This document shows, in pieces, positions 12,606 through 23,124 of a stretch of 42,582 bases of DNA (position 1 is the stretch's first letter; every line of letters begins with the position of its first letter). The position numbers were made by a program, and so were the translations under genes. The stretch comes from Pseudomonadota bacterium (GTDB lineage: Bacteria; Pseudomonadota; Alphaproteobacteria; Rickettsiales; UBA6187), in contig JAQCEY010000013.1 in NCBI GenBank assembly GCA_027620075.1, positions 1 through 42,582 on the forward strand, given 5' to 3'. The notes beneath the pieces were generated by a model. The model searched no databases and was not told where the DNA came from. It saw nothing but the letters and a program-made list of their open reading frames with translations.

Positions 12606-13904
12606 TTAGTCCTCCAAAGGAAGATAAGGTGTAGCACCATACCTGCCCTCTAAATAGCCACGTTCTAAAGCTTCTCCCTTTCTTGGACTAGAAGCTTTTT
12701 CTTTAACTGCGGTCAGAGGATATAAGTCCGTACCTTTATCTAATTTAAATTCAGTAAACCAGAATTGATCTCTTCTTAAAGTCCTATCTTTCATAAAGTT
12801 TGTACTATGTGATGTAAAGATAAGCTGAGCTTTTGATCCTTTTGTGCTGACAAACTTGTTTACCAGAAACTTTTGCAAGTTAGGATGTAGCTTCGTATCA
12901 AGCTCATCATATAGAAAAGGGACTTGTTTTTCTGAGGCATTTATCCAAAGAGCAACAAGATCAAATAATTTCTTCGTACCTTCAGATTCATCATCATTTA
13001 AATCAAAAGGAATTAAATCTTCACTATCTTTAGCTTTCCTCATGAACTTAATTTCAGGAATACGATTTATATCTTTATTATTATTTGTAATTTCTATCAG
13101 TCTCTTAAGAACTCCTTTTAGCTCTCTTGATTCGGCAGGCTCGTCATCATCGCTTTGAATATCTAAGTTGATTTCTTTATAACCGGCAGTTATTGCTTTA
13201 ATGCTAGGTATATCTGCATCAAGCAAAAATTCCAATACCTTTGCTTTTCCTTCATCCGTCGTACATAACTTAGATGTTTTTTCTCTAGAACCACGATTGT
13301 TAACAGAAAGCTCCCGAAACCAATCCCAGACTGGCTCTAAGTTTTTGTTATCGTTATCTACTGCTTTAGATAAGAAAAGGGTGTTCTCTCTAGTATCATG
13401 TCGAATACTTTCTTTTTTTCCTGAGAACAATGGGCTAAAGTTATACTCATACTTAGTATCTTTCCACTTTCTTTCAAACCAACCCTGTTTATATCCTTTT
13501 GGATAAGCGTCTAAAAACTCCTCAATAATTCGTTCCTCATTATATGCAAACCCATAGTGATATCTTACTCCTTGAGCAATAAACTGTATGGAGAAGAGAG
13601 TTGGCTCTTTTAAAGAAGTCGCTGACAATCTAAATGGTCGGTATGGAAGTTTTTGGTTTTTAATGGTGTCTTTCGCACTATGAAGTACTATATGTCTCAT
13701 TACGCGTATGGATTCCAACAAAGTTGATTTACCTGATGCATTAGCTCCATAAATTACTGCAACGTTATGCAATTCTGGCACTTGTTCCAACCCTGTTTCG
13801 ATAATAGAATTCTTAGAATCTTTTATTTTCTTTTCTGGCAACATACTAAAAATTGCCTCCTCTTGAAAAGATCTAAAATTCTTAACTGTAAATTCAATAA
13901 GCAT
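12606..13904 (-). CDS. rloA: RloA-like AAA/ABC-type ATPase (AbiLi-like)
   Basis: This 432-residue ATPase of the AAA_15/AAA_21 (ABC-related, OLD-like) group shows MLIEFTVKNFRSFQEE at the start, Walker A GANASGKST (about 54-62), DESEGTKKLFDL as the signature-like helix region, Walker B LYDELDTKLHP, and the switch IFTSHSTNF. Start ATG has GAGGGG seven bases upstream. It ends one base before the rloB start region and shares its ribosome site, so the pair is translationally coupled. By analogy with AbiL and PARIS, it likely senses phage infection and controls the TOPRIM partner. No restriction-modification genes are nearby. Confidence 0.85.
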   Translation of the reverse strand: MLIEFTVKNFRSFQEEAIFSMLPEKKIKDSKNSIIETGLEQVPELHNVAVIYGANASGKSTLLESIRVMRHIVLHSAKDTIKNQKLPYRPFRLSATSLKEPTLFSIQFIAQGVRYHYGFAYNEERIIEEFLDAYPKGYKQGWFERKWKDTKYEYNFSPLFSGKKESIRHDTRENTLFLSKAVDNDNKNLEPVWDWFRELSVNNRGSREKTSKLCTTDEGKAKVLEFLLDADIPSIKAITAGYKEINLDIQSDDDEPAESRELKGVLKRLIEITNNNKDINRIPEIKFMRKAKDSEDLIPFDLNDDESEGTKKLFDLVALWINASEKQVPFLYDELDTKLHPNLQKFLVNKFVSTKGSKAQLIFTSHSTNFMKDRTLRRDQFWFTEFKLDKGTDLYPLTAVKEKASSPRKGEALERGYLEGRYGATPYLPLED

Positions 13905-14127
13905 AGCGACCCCTCATTTCTAACTTATATTTACACTTTTTATGCAATAATAAAAGAAAAAACTGCACACATGCCTTATTTATAGCAATAACAATGCAAC
14001 CAAGGTATAAAATCAATACCCTATTATAAATATTTGCAACAAAGAGTTTGAGCTTTATGTGTATATTCCTACCAAAGCCTAATTGTTAGTAAAGCAAGCC
14101 CCGCTGCCCGAAGGAATATTTAAACCT

Positions 14128-15912
14128 CTAATATTTCCTTTCCGCAGGTAAAAAATCCGGCAGATCCTTATCTTCGGTTATTTTTCTAACATCTGTCTTA
14201 TCATGCCTGAACTCTTCGCCTTCAAGCCATACTATGCTATGGTTTAACCATTTTTCGTTATCGCTTTCGGGGAAATCTTCTCTGAAATGGCTGCCTCTGC
14301 TTTCGGTGCGTTTTAATGCCGAGATTATAGTAGCTTTGCACTGCAATAACAGATTCTCAAACTCCATTGCCTCAAGCAGTGATAAATTCCATTTTGTTGA
14401 CTTATCATATATTATTACCTGCTCATATAGCCCCTCTATATAAGCAATGTCTTTTAAGGCATTTTCCAGCAGTTCCCCCGTCCTGAAAACACCTACAAAA
14501 CCTGTCATGGTATTTTTCAGCTTTGTTAGCAACGAGCTTACATTGGTGATTATCTCACCGTGATATTCCTGCGTTTTTCTTACGCCTAATAATTTTCTAA
14601 TCCTTCTTGCACTTGGCTCTTGTGAAGATTCGATATTTTTATGTTGAGATTCCCTATCTATAACCTCATGGGCTTTTTCAACAGCCAGCTTACCGAAAAC
14701 AATTATATCAAGCAGCGAGTTGCACCCCAAACGGTTTGCTCCGTGAACCGACATACAAGCCGTTTCACCTATCGCCATCAAACCTTCAACTATTTTACCG
14801 CCTCGGTCAATAACCTGACCGTACATATTAGTCGGGATACCTCCCATAGTGTAATGCACGGACGGAGCAACAGGTATAGGCTCTTTGGTAGCATCTACTT
14901 TGGCGAATACCTTAGCATTTTCATATACTGTAGGAAGTTTCTTTTTAATGACATCTTCGCCTAAATGTTGCAGGCACAAATGCAGGCAGTCCTTATTTTT
15001 GCCCGTACCACGACCTTCAAATATTTCCTTAGCCATAGCTCTGGCTATAACGTCCCTTGCGGCAAGGTCTTTATATTTGGGAGCATAACGTTCCATAAAT
15101 CTTTCGCCTTCGGAATTTATCAGATAAGCCCCCTCACCTCTTGCCGCCTCCGTAATTAAAAACCCCGAACCTGCCAGCCCTGTCGGGTGGAACTGTATAA
15201 ACTCCATATCCTGAACAGGCAACCCAGCCCTGATTACCAGTGCGTTACCATCACCCGTACAGATGCTTGACGAGGTATTTACCGCATAAGCCTGTCCATA
15301 ACCGCCCGTTGCAAGAATTATCATATGACTGCGGAAAATGTTAATTTCACCGTTTTCCATATCCCACGTAACTACACCGACGCATTTTCCCGAATCAAAA
15401 ATAAGATCCATTGCAAAATGGTCTTGAAAGAACCGTACACCACTTTTCAAAGACTGTTGGTATAATGTGTGCAATATAGCATGACCCGTCCTGTCGGCAA
15501 CCGCACAAGCTCTGTGGGGAGGATTGCCCTTACCGTAATATGATGACTGACCGCCATATATCCTTTGATAAAGTCTGCCGTTATCAAGCCTTGAAAAAGG
15601 AACGCCCATCTTTTCAAGCTCTAAAATACTTGAAGCCGCATTTTTACACATATATTCTATTGCGTCTGCATCGCCTATCCAATCTCCGCCCCTAATAGTA
15701 TCATACATGTGCCACCGCCAGTTATCCTCGGTAATGTTACCAAGGGCGGCATTTATACCGCCTTTAGCCGCAACGGTATGGCTGCGTGTAGGGTCAACCT
15801 TGGTTATACAAGCCGTTTTCATGCCTTTTTGAATACTATGACAAGATGCCATAAGCCCTGCACCGCCCGCACCGACAATAACCATGTCATAATAATATGT
15901 GTTCACTTTCAT
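14128..15912 (-). CDS. sdhA: Succinate dehydrogenase flavoprotein subunit
   Basis: This is the catalytic FAD subunit of complex II, oxidising succinate to fumarate at the inner membrane. The chosen ATG at 15912 ([19 protein letters not shown]) fits the family; an ATG 12 codons earlier adds an unrelated stretch. Features are the dinucleotide-binding [21 protein letters not shown] with the His that carries FAD covalently, FIQFHPTG, and [14 protein letters not shown] with the catalytic Arg. Length about 594 is normal. The iron-sulfur subunit and membrane anchors are not adjacent, so it stands alone here, as seen in scattered sdh arrangements of reduced alphaproteobacteria. Confidence 0.93.
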   Translation of the reverse strand: MKVNTYYYDMVIVGAGGAGLMASCHSIQKGMKTACITKVDPTRSHTVAAKGGINAALGNITEDNWRWHMYDTIRGGDWIGDADAIEYMCKNAASSILELEKMGVPFSRLDNGRLYQRIYGGQSSYYGKGNPPHRACAVADRTGHAILHTLYQQSLKSGVRFFQDHFAMDLIFDSGKCVGVVTWDMENGEINIFRSHMIILATGGYGQAYAVNTSSSICTGDGNALVIRAGLPVQDMEFIQFHPTGLAGSGFLITEAARGEGAYLINSEGERFMERYAPKYKDLAARDVIARAMAKEIFEGRGTGKNKDCLHLCLQHLGEDVIKKKLPTVYENAKVFAKVDATKEPIPVAPSVHYTMGGIPTNMYGQVIDRGGKIVEGLMAIGETACMSVHGANRLGCNSLLDIIVFGKLAVEKAHEVIDRESQHKNIESSQEPSARRIRKLLGVRKTQEYHGEIITNVSSLLTKLKNTMTGFVGVFRTGELLENALKDIAYIEGLYEQVIIYDKSTKWNLSLLEAMEFENLLLQCKATIISALKRTESRGSHFREDFPESDNEKWLNHSIVWLEGEEFRHDKTDVRKITEDKDLPDFLPAERKY

Positions 15913-16043
15913 ATAAGAGAATATATTAATACATCTGATAAAATACAAACTTTATTGATTCGGGAATAACTTTTTACTGGAATTTTTTAGAATAGCAAAG
16001 TATAACTCTATAAAATTAGAAGAATCGAATCAATTGGTTAAAC

Positions 16044-16883
16044 ATGGCTCCTAAAAGACTAATACCTTCAAAACGCACAAAAAATCCAAGGAAGGAGAAA
16101 ATAGGAAAATTTTTTCCTATTGAAATTGCAGATGGCGAGGAAGATTTTTTAAAAAGACCTGTTTCACCGATATTACCGGTATCGGACATATCGGACGCAG
16201 AAGAAACAGTGGAACAGTTAAACAATAACATGATTCAAGATGAACTTAAACTCGTACAATTATTACTTAAGGCAACAAAGGAATCTAACGTAGGTCTTGC
16301 AAATAAAATTATAGACTCGGAAAATTTTAACACGAGGGTAACAGACGAAAACGGCAATATTCCTTTGCATTTTATAGCTGGTTACGACCAGCCCGAAGTT
16401 ACGAAAAAAATCCTAGAAAAAGATAAAGAGAGCATTTGTGTTCAAAACAGTCACGGAAATATGCCCTTACATTTCAGTACATTCAACGATAAGAACGAGA
16501 ATACCGAACTTTTTATTGATGAGCTACTCAGTCAGAACAAAGGGAATGTTATTCTATTACCAAACAAATATGGTCATACCGCTACGCACTATAGCGAAAG
16601 CCACACCTTGATAAAGGCTGCACAGTCCAATGAGATTGAGGAAGCAAAAAAAGCTTATAGTGAAGGTGCTATAATAAACTTTCAGGATAATGAAGGCTGT
16701 ACCGCTTTACATTACTCAACCTGTAACGGGAATTTATCCTTTACTGAATTTTTACTGCAAAATAATGCAGAAAAAGACATGGCAAATAATAAAAAACAAA
16801 CCCCGAAAGATTTGGTTCCGATTGATAAAAAACACCGATTTGAAATTCTTTTCGGCTCTTATGGTAAAGAACAAAGCAGATAA
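16044..16883 (+). CDS. Ankyrin repeat protein
   Basis: This 279-residue cytosolic-type protein has no signal peptide. A basic N-terminus (APKRLIPSKRTKNPRKEK) precedes about four to five ankyrin units: DENGNIPLHFIAG, NSHGNMPLHFSTF, NKYGHTATHY and DNEGCTALHYSTCNGN, each followed by helix pairs. Ankyrin proteins of intracellular bacteria are often secreted effectors that bind host proteins, but that is inference here. Lys/Arg-rich ends could be sorting signals. It is divergent from sdhA and not in an evident operon. Confidence 0.85.
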   Translation: MAPKRLIPSKRTKNPRKEKIGKFFPIEIADGEEDFLKRPVSPILPVSDISDAEETVEQLNNNMIQDELKLVQLLLKATKESNVGLANKIIDSENFNTRVTDENGNIPLHFIAGYDQPEVTKKILEKDKESICVQNSHGNMPLHFSTFNDKNENTELFIDELLSQNKGNVILLPNKYGHTATHYSESHTLIKAAQSNEIEEAKKAYSEGAIINFQDNEGCTALHYSTCNGNLSFTEFLLQNNAEKDMANNKKQTPKDLVPIDKKHRFEILFGSYGKEQSR

Positions 16884-16972
16884 CTAATACGGCTGTTAAA
16901 ATTATACTTTGTAATGTCATGTAAAATGCCATATTAAATATATGGTAAAATCACAAACAAATCTAAGACATT

Positions 16973-17764
16973 ATGCAAAAACTACCCATATCAGTATTTA
17001 TTATCGCCAAGGACGAAGAAGACAGGATTCCCCGCCCCATAAAAAGCGTTATTGGCTGGGTGGACGAAGTTATAGTTATAGATAGCGGCAGTTCTGATAA
17101 GACCATGGCAGTTTCCGCCTCTCTGGGTGCAAAAACCGTTTTTAACGAATGGAAAGGATATGGTCCTCAAAAAGTTTATGGCGAAACTTTGTGCAAAAAC
17201 CAATGGTTACTGAATATTGATGCCGATGAGGAAATCACCCCCGAATTACGAGATGAAATAATCGAGTTATTCAAAGCGGGGGAACCACAATGTAAGGCAT
17301 ATCATGTACGGATTAAAGTTTTAGGTACGTTCGACAAAAATCCTCACCGTTTTGCACCTTATCACAATCAACTAAGGTTATATCACAAAGATTTTGCCGG
17401 GTTTAAAGACAGTACGGTACATGACTCGGTAGTACCCAAAGATGGTATCCACTGCCCTCTCGGACAATTAAAAAACATAATTCACCACCGTACTTTCCGC
17501 TCATACGGTCACGCTATAGCTAAAATAAACCGATATTCCACAATGCAGGCAGAGCATATGTATAAAAAAGGCAGAAAGCCAAGCTCGGTACGCATCATAT
17601 TTGAACCTTTCATCGGCTTTTTCAAGGGCTATTTCATGAAAAGACACTTCCTAATGGGAATAGACGGCTTTATAGAAAGTATAATATATACTTTTGGTCG
17701 TGTTTTAAGGCTGATAAAGGCTCGTGAGATGTGGAAAAAACACCATATGAAACAACAAGACTGA
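16973..17764 (+). CDS. Family 2 glycosyltransferase, WaaE/KdtX-like
   Basis: This 263-residue GT-A fold glycosyltransferase has the GT2 start ISVFIIAKDEEDRI, then IVIDSGSSDKT and the metal-binding NIDADEEI, followed by the HHRTFRSYGHAIAKINRY region and an amphipathic C-terminal helix segment (PFIGFFKGYFMKRHFLMGIDGF). This is the pattern of WaaE/KdtX-type enzymes that add glucose to the inner core of lipopolysaccharide, acting at the cytoplasmic face of the inner membrane. Neighbours are not LPS genes, so the acceptor is uncertain. Confidence 0.85.
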   Translation: MQKLPISVFIIAKDEEDRIPRPIKSVIGWVDEVIVIDSGSSDKTMAVSASLGAKTVFNEWKGYGPQKVYGETLCKNQWLLNIDADEEITPELRDEIIELFKAGEPQCKAYHVRIKVLGTFDKNPHRFAPYHNQLRLYHKDFAGFKDSTVHDSVVPKDGIHCPLGQLKNIIHHRTFRSYGHAIAKINRYSTMQAEHMYKKGRKPSSVRIIFEPFIGFFKGYFMKRHFLMGIDGFIESIIYTFGRVLRLIKAREMWKKHHMKQQD

Positions 17765-17862
17765 TTCAAAAATGTTATTATCGGTTGCATTTATATACTT
17801 TTTGTCGCAATATAATTATAACATCAGTTGTTATATTGGAATTTACAGGTAATAGATTTTTT

Positions 17863-18165
17863 ATGTATATTGATATTGAGAAAAATAACCATCAATGGGT
17901 TGTTTATCTGGAAGGGGACATTTCATACAAGGATAGAAATGAACTTAAAGTATTGATCGATTGTTTTGAAAAAGACGGTGTTAAAGAACTTATAATAGAC
18001 TTTAAGAAAATCGCAAAAGTTCAGTCAAGCGGTCTTGGTAGCTTGTTAATATTAAGGGAAAAAGCCTTAATTAACGAAGCTAATATCGTCTTGAAAAACG
18101 TTAACGGTCATCTAAAGACCATCTTTGAAAAATCGGCTTTATGCAATCTTTTTACAATAAAATAG
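17863..18165 (+). CDS. STAS-domain protein (anti-sigma factor antagonist type)
   Basis: I use ATG at 17863 (MYIDIEKNNHQWVVYLEGDI), which gives 100 residues, the standard STAS length. The open frame extends upstream into the glycosyltransferase gene but is unlikely to be translated. It has the beta strand VVYLEGDISYKDRNEL, then ELIIDFKKI, then the conserved loop KVQSSGLGSLLIL, whose Ser residues correspond to the phosphorylation site of SpoIIAA-like antagonists. No partner anti-sigma kinase or phosphatase is adjacent. Confidence 0.8.
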   Translation: MYIDIEKNNHQWVVYLEGDISYKDRNELKVLIDCFEKDGVKELIIDFKKIAKVQSSGLGSLLILREKALINEANIVLKNVNGHLKTIFEKSALCNLFTIK

Positions 18166-18271
18166 CCAAATAAATAAGATTTCCTGCAATTTTCAACAAC
18201 TATATATTGACAGTTTTGCTATTGTCGCTACTTTACTCCTTTTTATAATATAAATTACTGAATCTTTTTAT

Positions 18272-20206
18272 ATGGTCGGACAAGCATTGGAAAAATCAGA
18301 TATAACCGTAACATTACCTGACGGGGCTAAAAAATCATTCTCTTCTGGTGTAACGGGAATGGACGTTGCAATGTCAATCGGCGAGGGACTAGCCAAAGCC
18401 GCTATTGCTATTAGTATAAACGGTGAGTTACGTGACCTTACACGTGAAATTGAAACTGATGCTCAAATATCTATAATAACCGGACGTGATGAAGACGGAC
18501 TGGAAATTATAAGACACGACACAGCCCATATAATGGCTGAGGCAGTGCAGGAGTTATACCCTGAAACGCAAGTGACCATAGGTCCTTCTATCGAGAACGG
18601 TTTTTATTATGACTTTGCAAGGGAAAAGCCTTTCTCCACCGATGACCTTGAGAAAATAGAAGCGAAGATGGCGGAAATAGTCAAACGTGACGAGCCTATA
18701 ATACGTAAGGTTATGAAACGTGATGAAGCCGTTGAATTCTTTAAGAAAAAAGGCGAAAAATACAAAGTTGAACTGATTGAAGCAATACCTCAAGGCGAAG
18801 ACGTTACCTTCTATCAGCAGGGAAAGTTTATTGACCTTTGCAGAGGACCTCACTCTCCGTCTACAGGCAAGCCCAAAGCCTTCAAGCTGATGAAAGTAGC
18901 AGGTGCTTACTGGCGTGGTGATTCTAACAATGAGATGTTGCATCGCATCTATGGTACTGCATGGGCAACCGAGAAAGACCTTAAACAATATCTACACCGC
19001 TTAGAAGAGGCTGAAAAACGTGACCACCGCAAACTTGGTCGTGAAATGGAACTGTTCCACATACAAGAAGAAGCTCAGGGACAGGTTTTCTGGCATGATA
19101 AGGGGTGGACTTTATACCGTGAATTAGAAAACTACATTCGCCGCAAGATTCAAAAAGCCGATTACATAGAGGTTAAGACCCCTATGCTTGTTGACCGCTC
19201 TTTATGGGAAAAATCAGGTCACTGGGACAAGTTCCGTGAAAATATGTTTATTTCGGAGTCGGAAGACAAACCCCTTGCGATAAAACCTATGAACTGCCCG
19301 TGCCACGTACAAATATTCAATCAGGGCTTAAAAAGCTACCGTGACCTGCCTTTACGTATGGCTGAGTTCGGCTCATGCCACCGTAATGAGCCTTCAGGTG
19401 CGTTACACGGTTTGATGCGTGTGCGTGCGATGGTACAGGACGATGCCCATATATTCTGCACTGAAGAACAGATAGTAAATGAAACCGAAAGCTTCTGCGA
19501 CCTTCTAAAAGAAGTTTATAAAGAATTGGGATTTGACGAGATTGCGGTGAAAATAGCTACCCGCCCTGAAGTTCGTGCCGGTACTGATGAAACATGGAAT
19601 AAGGCTGAAAAGTCCTTGATAGACGCAGTTGAAGAAGTCGGGCTACAATATGAGATAGCTCCGGGTGAAGGAGCCTTTTATGGTCCTAAGCTTGAATTTC
19701 ACCTAAAAGACACTATCGGTCGTAGTTGGCAGTGCGGTACATTACAGATGGACTTTGTGCTACCTGAAAGGCTTGACGCAAATTATATAGGTGCGGACGG
19801 TAATAAGCACCGCCCCGTGATGCTACACCGTGCTATTTTGGGTTCGCTGGAACGTTTTATAGGTATCCTGATAGAACAATATGCAGGAAAGTTCCCTTTA
19901 TGGCTTGCACCTGTTCAGGCAGTTGTGGTAACCGTAACATCTGATGCCGATGAATACGCAAATGAATTGCATGATGCATTAAAAGCGGTAGGAGTGCGCT
20001 CTAAGATAGATATTTCAAATGAACAGATAAGTTATAAAATACGCCTGTACTCCACTCAAAAAACACCTATAATAATAGCCGTGGGCAAAAGGGAAGTCGA
20101 GACACGCTCGGCATCAATAAGGAGAATAGGCTCCAAAAATCAAGAAACTCTTGATTTTAAAGAATTAATCGATACAATACGACAAGAGGCTGAGCCTCCT
20201 GCGTAA
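18272..20206 (+). CDS. thrS: Threonyl-tRNA synthetase
   Basis: This class II synthetase charges tRNA-Thr. Its 644 residues follow the usual order: TGS domain ([16 protein letters not shown]), editing domain with the [11 protein letters not shown] motif, catalytic core with motif 2 [20 protein letters not shown] and the zinc-binding Cys in NCPCH, motif 3 with [13 protein letters not shown], and the C-terminal anticodon-binding domain ([14 protein letters not shown]). It precedes infC, the common bacterial arrangement. A -35-like TTGACA lies at 18209-18214 in the upstream gap, but a matching -10 is weak. No T-box leader is seen. Confidence 0.95.
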   Translation: MVGQALEKSDITVTLPDGAKKSFSSGVTGMDVAMSIGEGLAKAAIAISINGELRDLTREIETDAQISIITGRDEDGLEIIRHDTAHIMAEAVQELYPETQVTIGPSIENGFYYDFAREKPFSTDDLEKIEAKMAEIVKRDEPIIRKVMKRDEAVEFFKKKGEKYKVELIEAIPQGEDVTFYQQGKFIDLCRGPHSPSTGKPKAFKLMKVAGAYWRGDSNNEMLHRIYGTAWATEKDLKQYLHRLEEAEKRDHRKLGREMELFHIQEEAQGQVFWHDKGWTLYRELENYIRRKIQKADYIEVKTPMLVDRSLWEKSGHWDKFRENMFISESEDKPLAIKPMNCPCHVQIFNQGLKSYRDLPLRMAEFGSCHRNEPSGALHGLMRVRAMVQDDAHIFCTEEQIVNETESFCDLLKEVYKELGFDEIAVKIATRPEVRAGTDETWNKAEKSLIDAVEEVGLQYEIAPGEGAFYGPKLEFHLKDTIGRSWQCGTLQMDFVLPERLDANYIGADGNKHRPVMLHRAILGSLERFIGILIEQYAGKFPLWLAPVQAVVVTVTSDADEYANELHDALKAVGVRSKIDISNEQISYKIRLYSTQKTPIIIAVGKREVETRSASIRRIGSKNQETLDFKELIDTIRQEAEPPA

Positions 20207-20352
20207 TCCCCCCGAATAATGACTTGTCATTTATACGGGCATTATGCTAAATAAGTCGGAAAAATGCATTTTTTATAGAAAAATTAACTTTTTAGAAATA
20301 TTTTTTGCAATATAATATATTAGATATTTTAATTTAAATTAGGAGTAAATAC

Positions 20353-20874
20353 ATAGCTTACAACTCTTCAAATAAACTTCCGAAGGCAAACGAGCAAATT
20401 GATGCTAAAGAAGTTAGGGTAATTGATGATAACGGTGAAATGTTAGGCATAATGCCGATAGACAAAGCGATCAAAACAGCAAAAGACAAAGGTCTGGACT
20501 TGGTTGAAATTTCTCCTAATGCCGAACCCCCCGTATGCAAATTCCTTGATTTTGGTCGTTATAAGTTCGAACAACAACGTAAAAAGAACGATGGCAAGAA
20601 AAAGCAAAAGAAAGTTCAACTAAAGGAAATCAAAGTCAGACCTACTATTGATACTCATGACTACGAAGTAAAGATGCGTAGTTTGAAGAAGTTTATCAAT
20701 GCCGGTGATAAGGTTAAGATTTCCTTGCGCTTCCGTGGTCGTGAGATTACGCATAATGAGCTTGGCATGGATTTAATGAAGCGTATAATCGAGGATAGCT
20801 CCGAAATCGCCAAAGTTGAACTTGAGCCGAGAATGGACGGTCGTCAGATTCTTATGATTCTTTTACCGAAATAA
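20353..20874 (+). CDS. infC: Translation initiation factor IF-3 (ATA start codon)
   Basis: IF-3 binds the 30S subunit and checks start codons. The first ATG in frame (20440) would delete the N-terminal domain. Extending to the non-standard start ATA at 20353, with AGGAG seven bases upstream, yields 173 residues, the normal length, starting (M)AYNSSNKLPKANEQI. Both domains are intact, with KAKDKGLDLVEISPNAEPPVCK in the first and the KMRSLKKFINAGDKVK and FRGREITHNELG segments in the second. Infrequent AUU/AUA/AUC starts let IF-3 repress its own mRNA in other bacteria, and the same feedback is likely here. rpmI and rplT do not follow. Confidence 0.93.
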   Translation: MAYNSSNKLPKANEQIDAKEVRVIDDNGEMLGIMPIDKAIKTAKDKGLDLVEISPNAEPPVCKFLDFGRYKFEQQRKKNDGKKKQKKVQLKEIKVRPTIDTHDYEVKMRSLKKFINAGDKVKISLRFRGREITHNELGMDLMKRIIEDSSEIAKVELEPRMDGRQILMILLPK

Positions 20875-20948
20875 GCGAATTTAAAAGAAGAACTTTTAAA
20901 AAAAGAAATATCCTGTAGAATGGGTAAAAAATACTTAATAGGAATATA

Positions 20949-21869
20949 ATGTATATATACCTACCCATAGCCGAAATGCCGGTTAATATTTTTCTGATAC
21001 TATTTTTAGGTGGCATAACAGGCGTTCTGTCCGGCATGTTCGGTGTTGGCGGCGGCTTTTTGATGACCCCGTTATTAATGCTTATAGGTATCCCTCCGGC
21101 AGTTGCCGTATCGAGTTCCGCCAACCAGATTATTGCAGCATCTTTTTCAGGATTTCTGGCACATTTGCGTAGAGCCAACGTTGATATAAAAATGGGCATT
21201 GTTATTATTATCGGTGGTTTTATCGGTTCTTCTATCGGTGTATCGGTGTTTGCTTTTTTACAGGATATCGGTCAGATTGACTTGGCAATATCACTTTGTT
21301 ACGTCCTGTTTTTAGGAACTATCGGCACTATGATGGCCAAAGAAAGTATTACCGTAATACTTGCAAAAAGACGTGGTGACATGGTAATGCCACGCAAAAG
21401 ACAGAACTGGCTTACCGGTCTTCCCCTTCCTTTTAAAATGGAGTTTAAGCGTTCCGACCTGAAAATAAGCATTCTCTTGCCTGTCTTTATCGGTATGTTT
21501 ACCGGAATACTGGTGTCGTTAATGGGTATCGGCGGTGGCTTTGTGATGATTCCTGCTATGATATATATTCTCGGTATGCCGACCTCGGTTGTAATAGGAA
21601 CATCATTATTCATAATAGTATTCATAACCGCTAATGTAACTATATTACAATCCGTTACCACTCACACGGTAGATGTGGTATTAGCTATGCTAATGCTGAC
21701 AAGCTCCGTTATAGGGGCACAGTTCGGTACAAGGGTAGGATTAAAGATGCCCGCAGAGCAATTAAGGGCTATATTGGCAATGATGGTATTGGCGGTCGTG
21801 ATAAAGCTGGCGATAGGGCTGTTCGTAGCTCCTAATAACCCCTACACAATAGCAATAATAGGACAATGA
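20949..21869 (+). CDS. TauE/SafE-family (TSUP) membrane exporter
   Basis: This 306-residue inner-membrane protein has about eight helices in two homologous halves. Each begins with a family motif: GVLSGMFGVGGGFLMTPLL near residue 25 and GILVSLMGIGGGFVMIPAM near 185. TSUP proteins move sulfite, sulfonates or related anions. In alphaproteobacteria this gene is typically followed by the TIGR02186 gene, as here, with a 4-bp ATGA overlap showing translational coupling. Substrate not known. Confidence 0.88.
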   Translation: MYIYLPIAEMPVNIFLILFLGGITGVLSGMFGVGGGFLMTPLLMLIGIPPAVAVSSSANQIIAASFSGFLAHLRRANVDIKMGIVIIIGGFIGSSIGVSVFAFLQDIGQIDLAISLCYVLFLGTIGTMMAKESITVILAKRRGDMVMPRKRQNWLTGLPLPFKMEFKRSDLKISILLPVFIGMFTGILVSLMGIGGGFVMIPAMIYILGMPTSVVIGTSLFIIVFITANVTILQSVTTHTVDVVLAMLMLTSSVIGAQFGTRVGLKMPAEQLRAILAMMVLAVVIKLAIGLFVAPNNPYTIAIIGQ

Positions 21870-22624
21870 TAATAAATATACGACTGCTTTCATATGCACT
21901 TATCCTGATTAGTTCTATGTTACTTTTCTCAAAGTCACATGCAAGACCCGTTATTGCCGACCTTTCCTTACGCCAGATAGCTATTGACTCAGGGTTTAAG
22001 GGCGATGAAATACTTCTGTTTGGAGCAAGGAACGATGCAGGCGATGTGATTGTTGTAGTCAGAGGCCCCAAATTATCATATATAATGCGTAAAAAAGAAA
22101 AAATGAAGGCAGGTATATGGGCAAACAACAAGCATGCGGTATTTGAAAATATCCACGGTTATTATAATGCAGCATCTAGCCGTCCTGTAAAAGAAATAAA
22201 GAACGATAGTTTATTAAAAGCATTGAATATCGGACTTCAAAACATAGATTTACCTATAAAAGCAGATGAAGATGAGGAAATTAATACGGAAAGCTTTCAA
22301 AAAGCATTTTTGAAAAAACAGGAACAAGAAAATCTATACTTCCCTATAATCGGTGATGTGGAGTTTATAGGCGACACATTATTCAGGACAATAATAAAAT
22401 TCCCTGAAAATATACCTCGCGGAATCTATACGGCAGAAGTATATTTATTCAGCGACGGGCAGTTAAGCGGTTTGCAAAGCACACCTTTAATCGTCAAAAA
22501 GAAAGGTTTTGATGCATTTATATACGATTTTGCTTACAGATATCCTTTATTTTATGGTATTATAGCTGTACTTTTAGCTTTAGCAGCCGGTTGGATAGCC
22601 GGAGCAATATTTAGGAAGGTTTAG
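21866..22624 (+). CDS. TIGR02186/Alph_Pro_TM family protein
   Basis: This 252-residue protein has a signal peptide (1-26, ending KSHA), a periplasmic domain starting RPVIADLSLRQIAIDSGFKGDEILLFGA, and a single C-terminal membrane helix (about 231-250, ending in Arg-Lys). This layout is the alphaproteobacteria-specific Alph_Pro_TM family that pairs with TauE/SafE transporters. It overlaps the transporter gene by 4 bp and is followed after 2 bp by a Usp-like gene. Function unknown; it is probably an accessory to the transporter. Confidence 0.8.
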   Translation: MIINIRLLSYALILISSMLLFSKSHARPVIADLSLRQIAIDSGFKGDEILLFGARNDAGDVIVVVRGPKLSYIMRKKEKMKAGIWANNKHAVFENIHGYYNAASSRPVKEIKNDSLLKALNIGLQNIDLPIKADEDEEINTESFQKAFLKKQEQENLYFPIIGDVEFIGDTLFRTIIKFPENIPRGIYTAEVYLFSDGQLSGLQSTPLIVKKKGFDAFIYDFAYRYPLFYGIIAVLLALAAGWIAGAIFRKV

Positions 22625-22626
22625 TT

Positions 22627-23115
22627 ATGTCTATTATAAACAACAGTTCCGATAAGAAAGTTAACTACCTTGTCTGTGTAAACGGTGAGAAATATTCCGA
22701 AGTTGCAGCTCACTTTGCAGCAAAGCTGGCACAAAATAACAACGGAACTATTACTATACTACATGTTATCGAACCTGCCGACTACCAAAGTTTTGGCGGT
22801 GTTGCCGAAACCATGCGTTCGGAGCAAATACATGCAACGGCAAAACTACTGGAAGAATTATCAAATAAAGTTAACAAGTGGTCGGGGCTTACACCTATCC
22901 TTATGGCGGAAGAAGGGATAATTGAGGAAAAAATAATCTCGGTTATCGAGAACGATAAATCAATAAATATGTTAATAGTGGGGGCAGCTTCCGCATCATC
23001 GGCGAAAAGCAAGATACTCCCTCCCCTTGTCGCATCGCTCGGTAGTAAACTGACAATCCCTATGATGATAGTACCCGGCAATATGACAAATAAGAAAATT
23101 GAAGAATTAGCTTAA
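22627..23115 (+). CDS. Universal stress protein family (UspA-like)
   Basis: This 162-residue single Usp domain starts with YLVCVNGEKYSEVAAHFAAKLAQ, then TITILHVIEPAD, and ends with MLIVGAASAS and IPMMIVPG. The ATP-binding G-x2-G-x9-G-[ST] motif is only partly recognisable (VGAASAS ... ASLGS), so nucleotide binding is uncertain. AGGAAGG precedes the ATG. It is directly downstream of the TauE/Alph_Pro_TM pair and just upstream of cobT in what looks like one operon. Confidence 0.8.
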   Translation: MSIINNSSDKKVNYLVCVNGEKYSEVAAHFAAKLAQNNNGTITILHVIEPADYQSFGGVAETMRSEQIHATAKLLEELSNKVNKWSGLTPILMAEEGIIEEKIISVIENDKSINMLIVGAASASSAKSKILPPLVASLGSKLTIPMMIVPGNMTNKKIEELA

Positions 23116-23124
23116 TTATTAAAA

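Noticed and set aside
20209-20250. Terminator after thrS
   Set aside because: ATGAC-TT-GTCAT forms a small hairpin but there is no T-run; thrS and infC may be read through.
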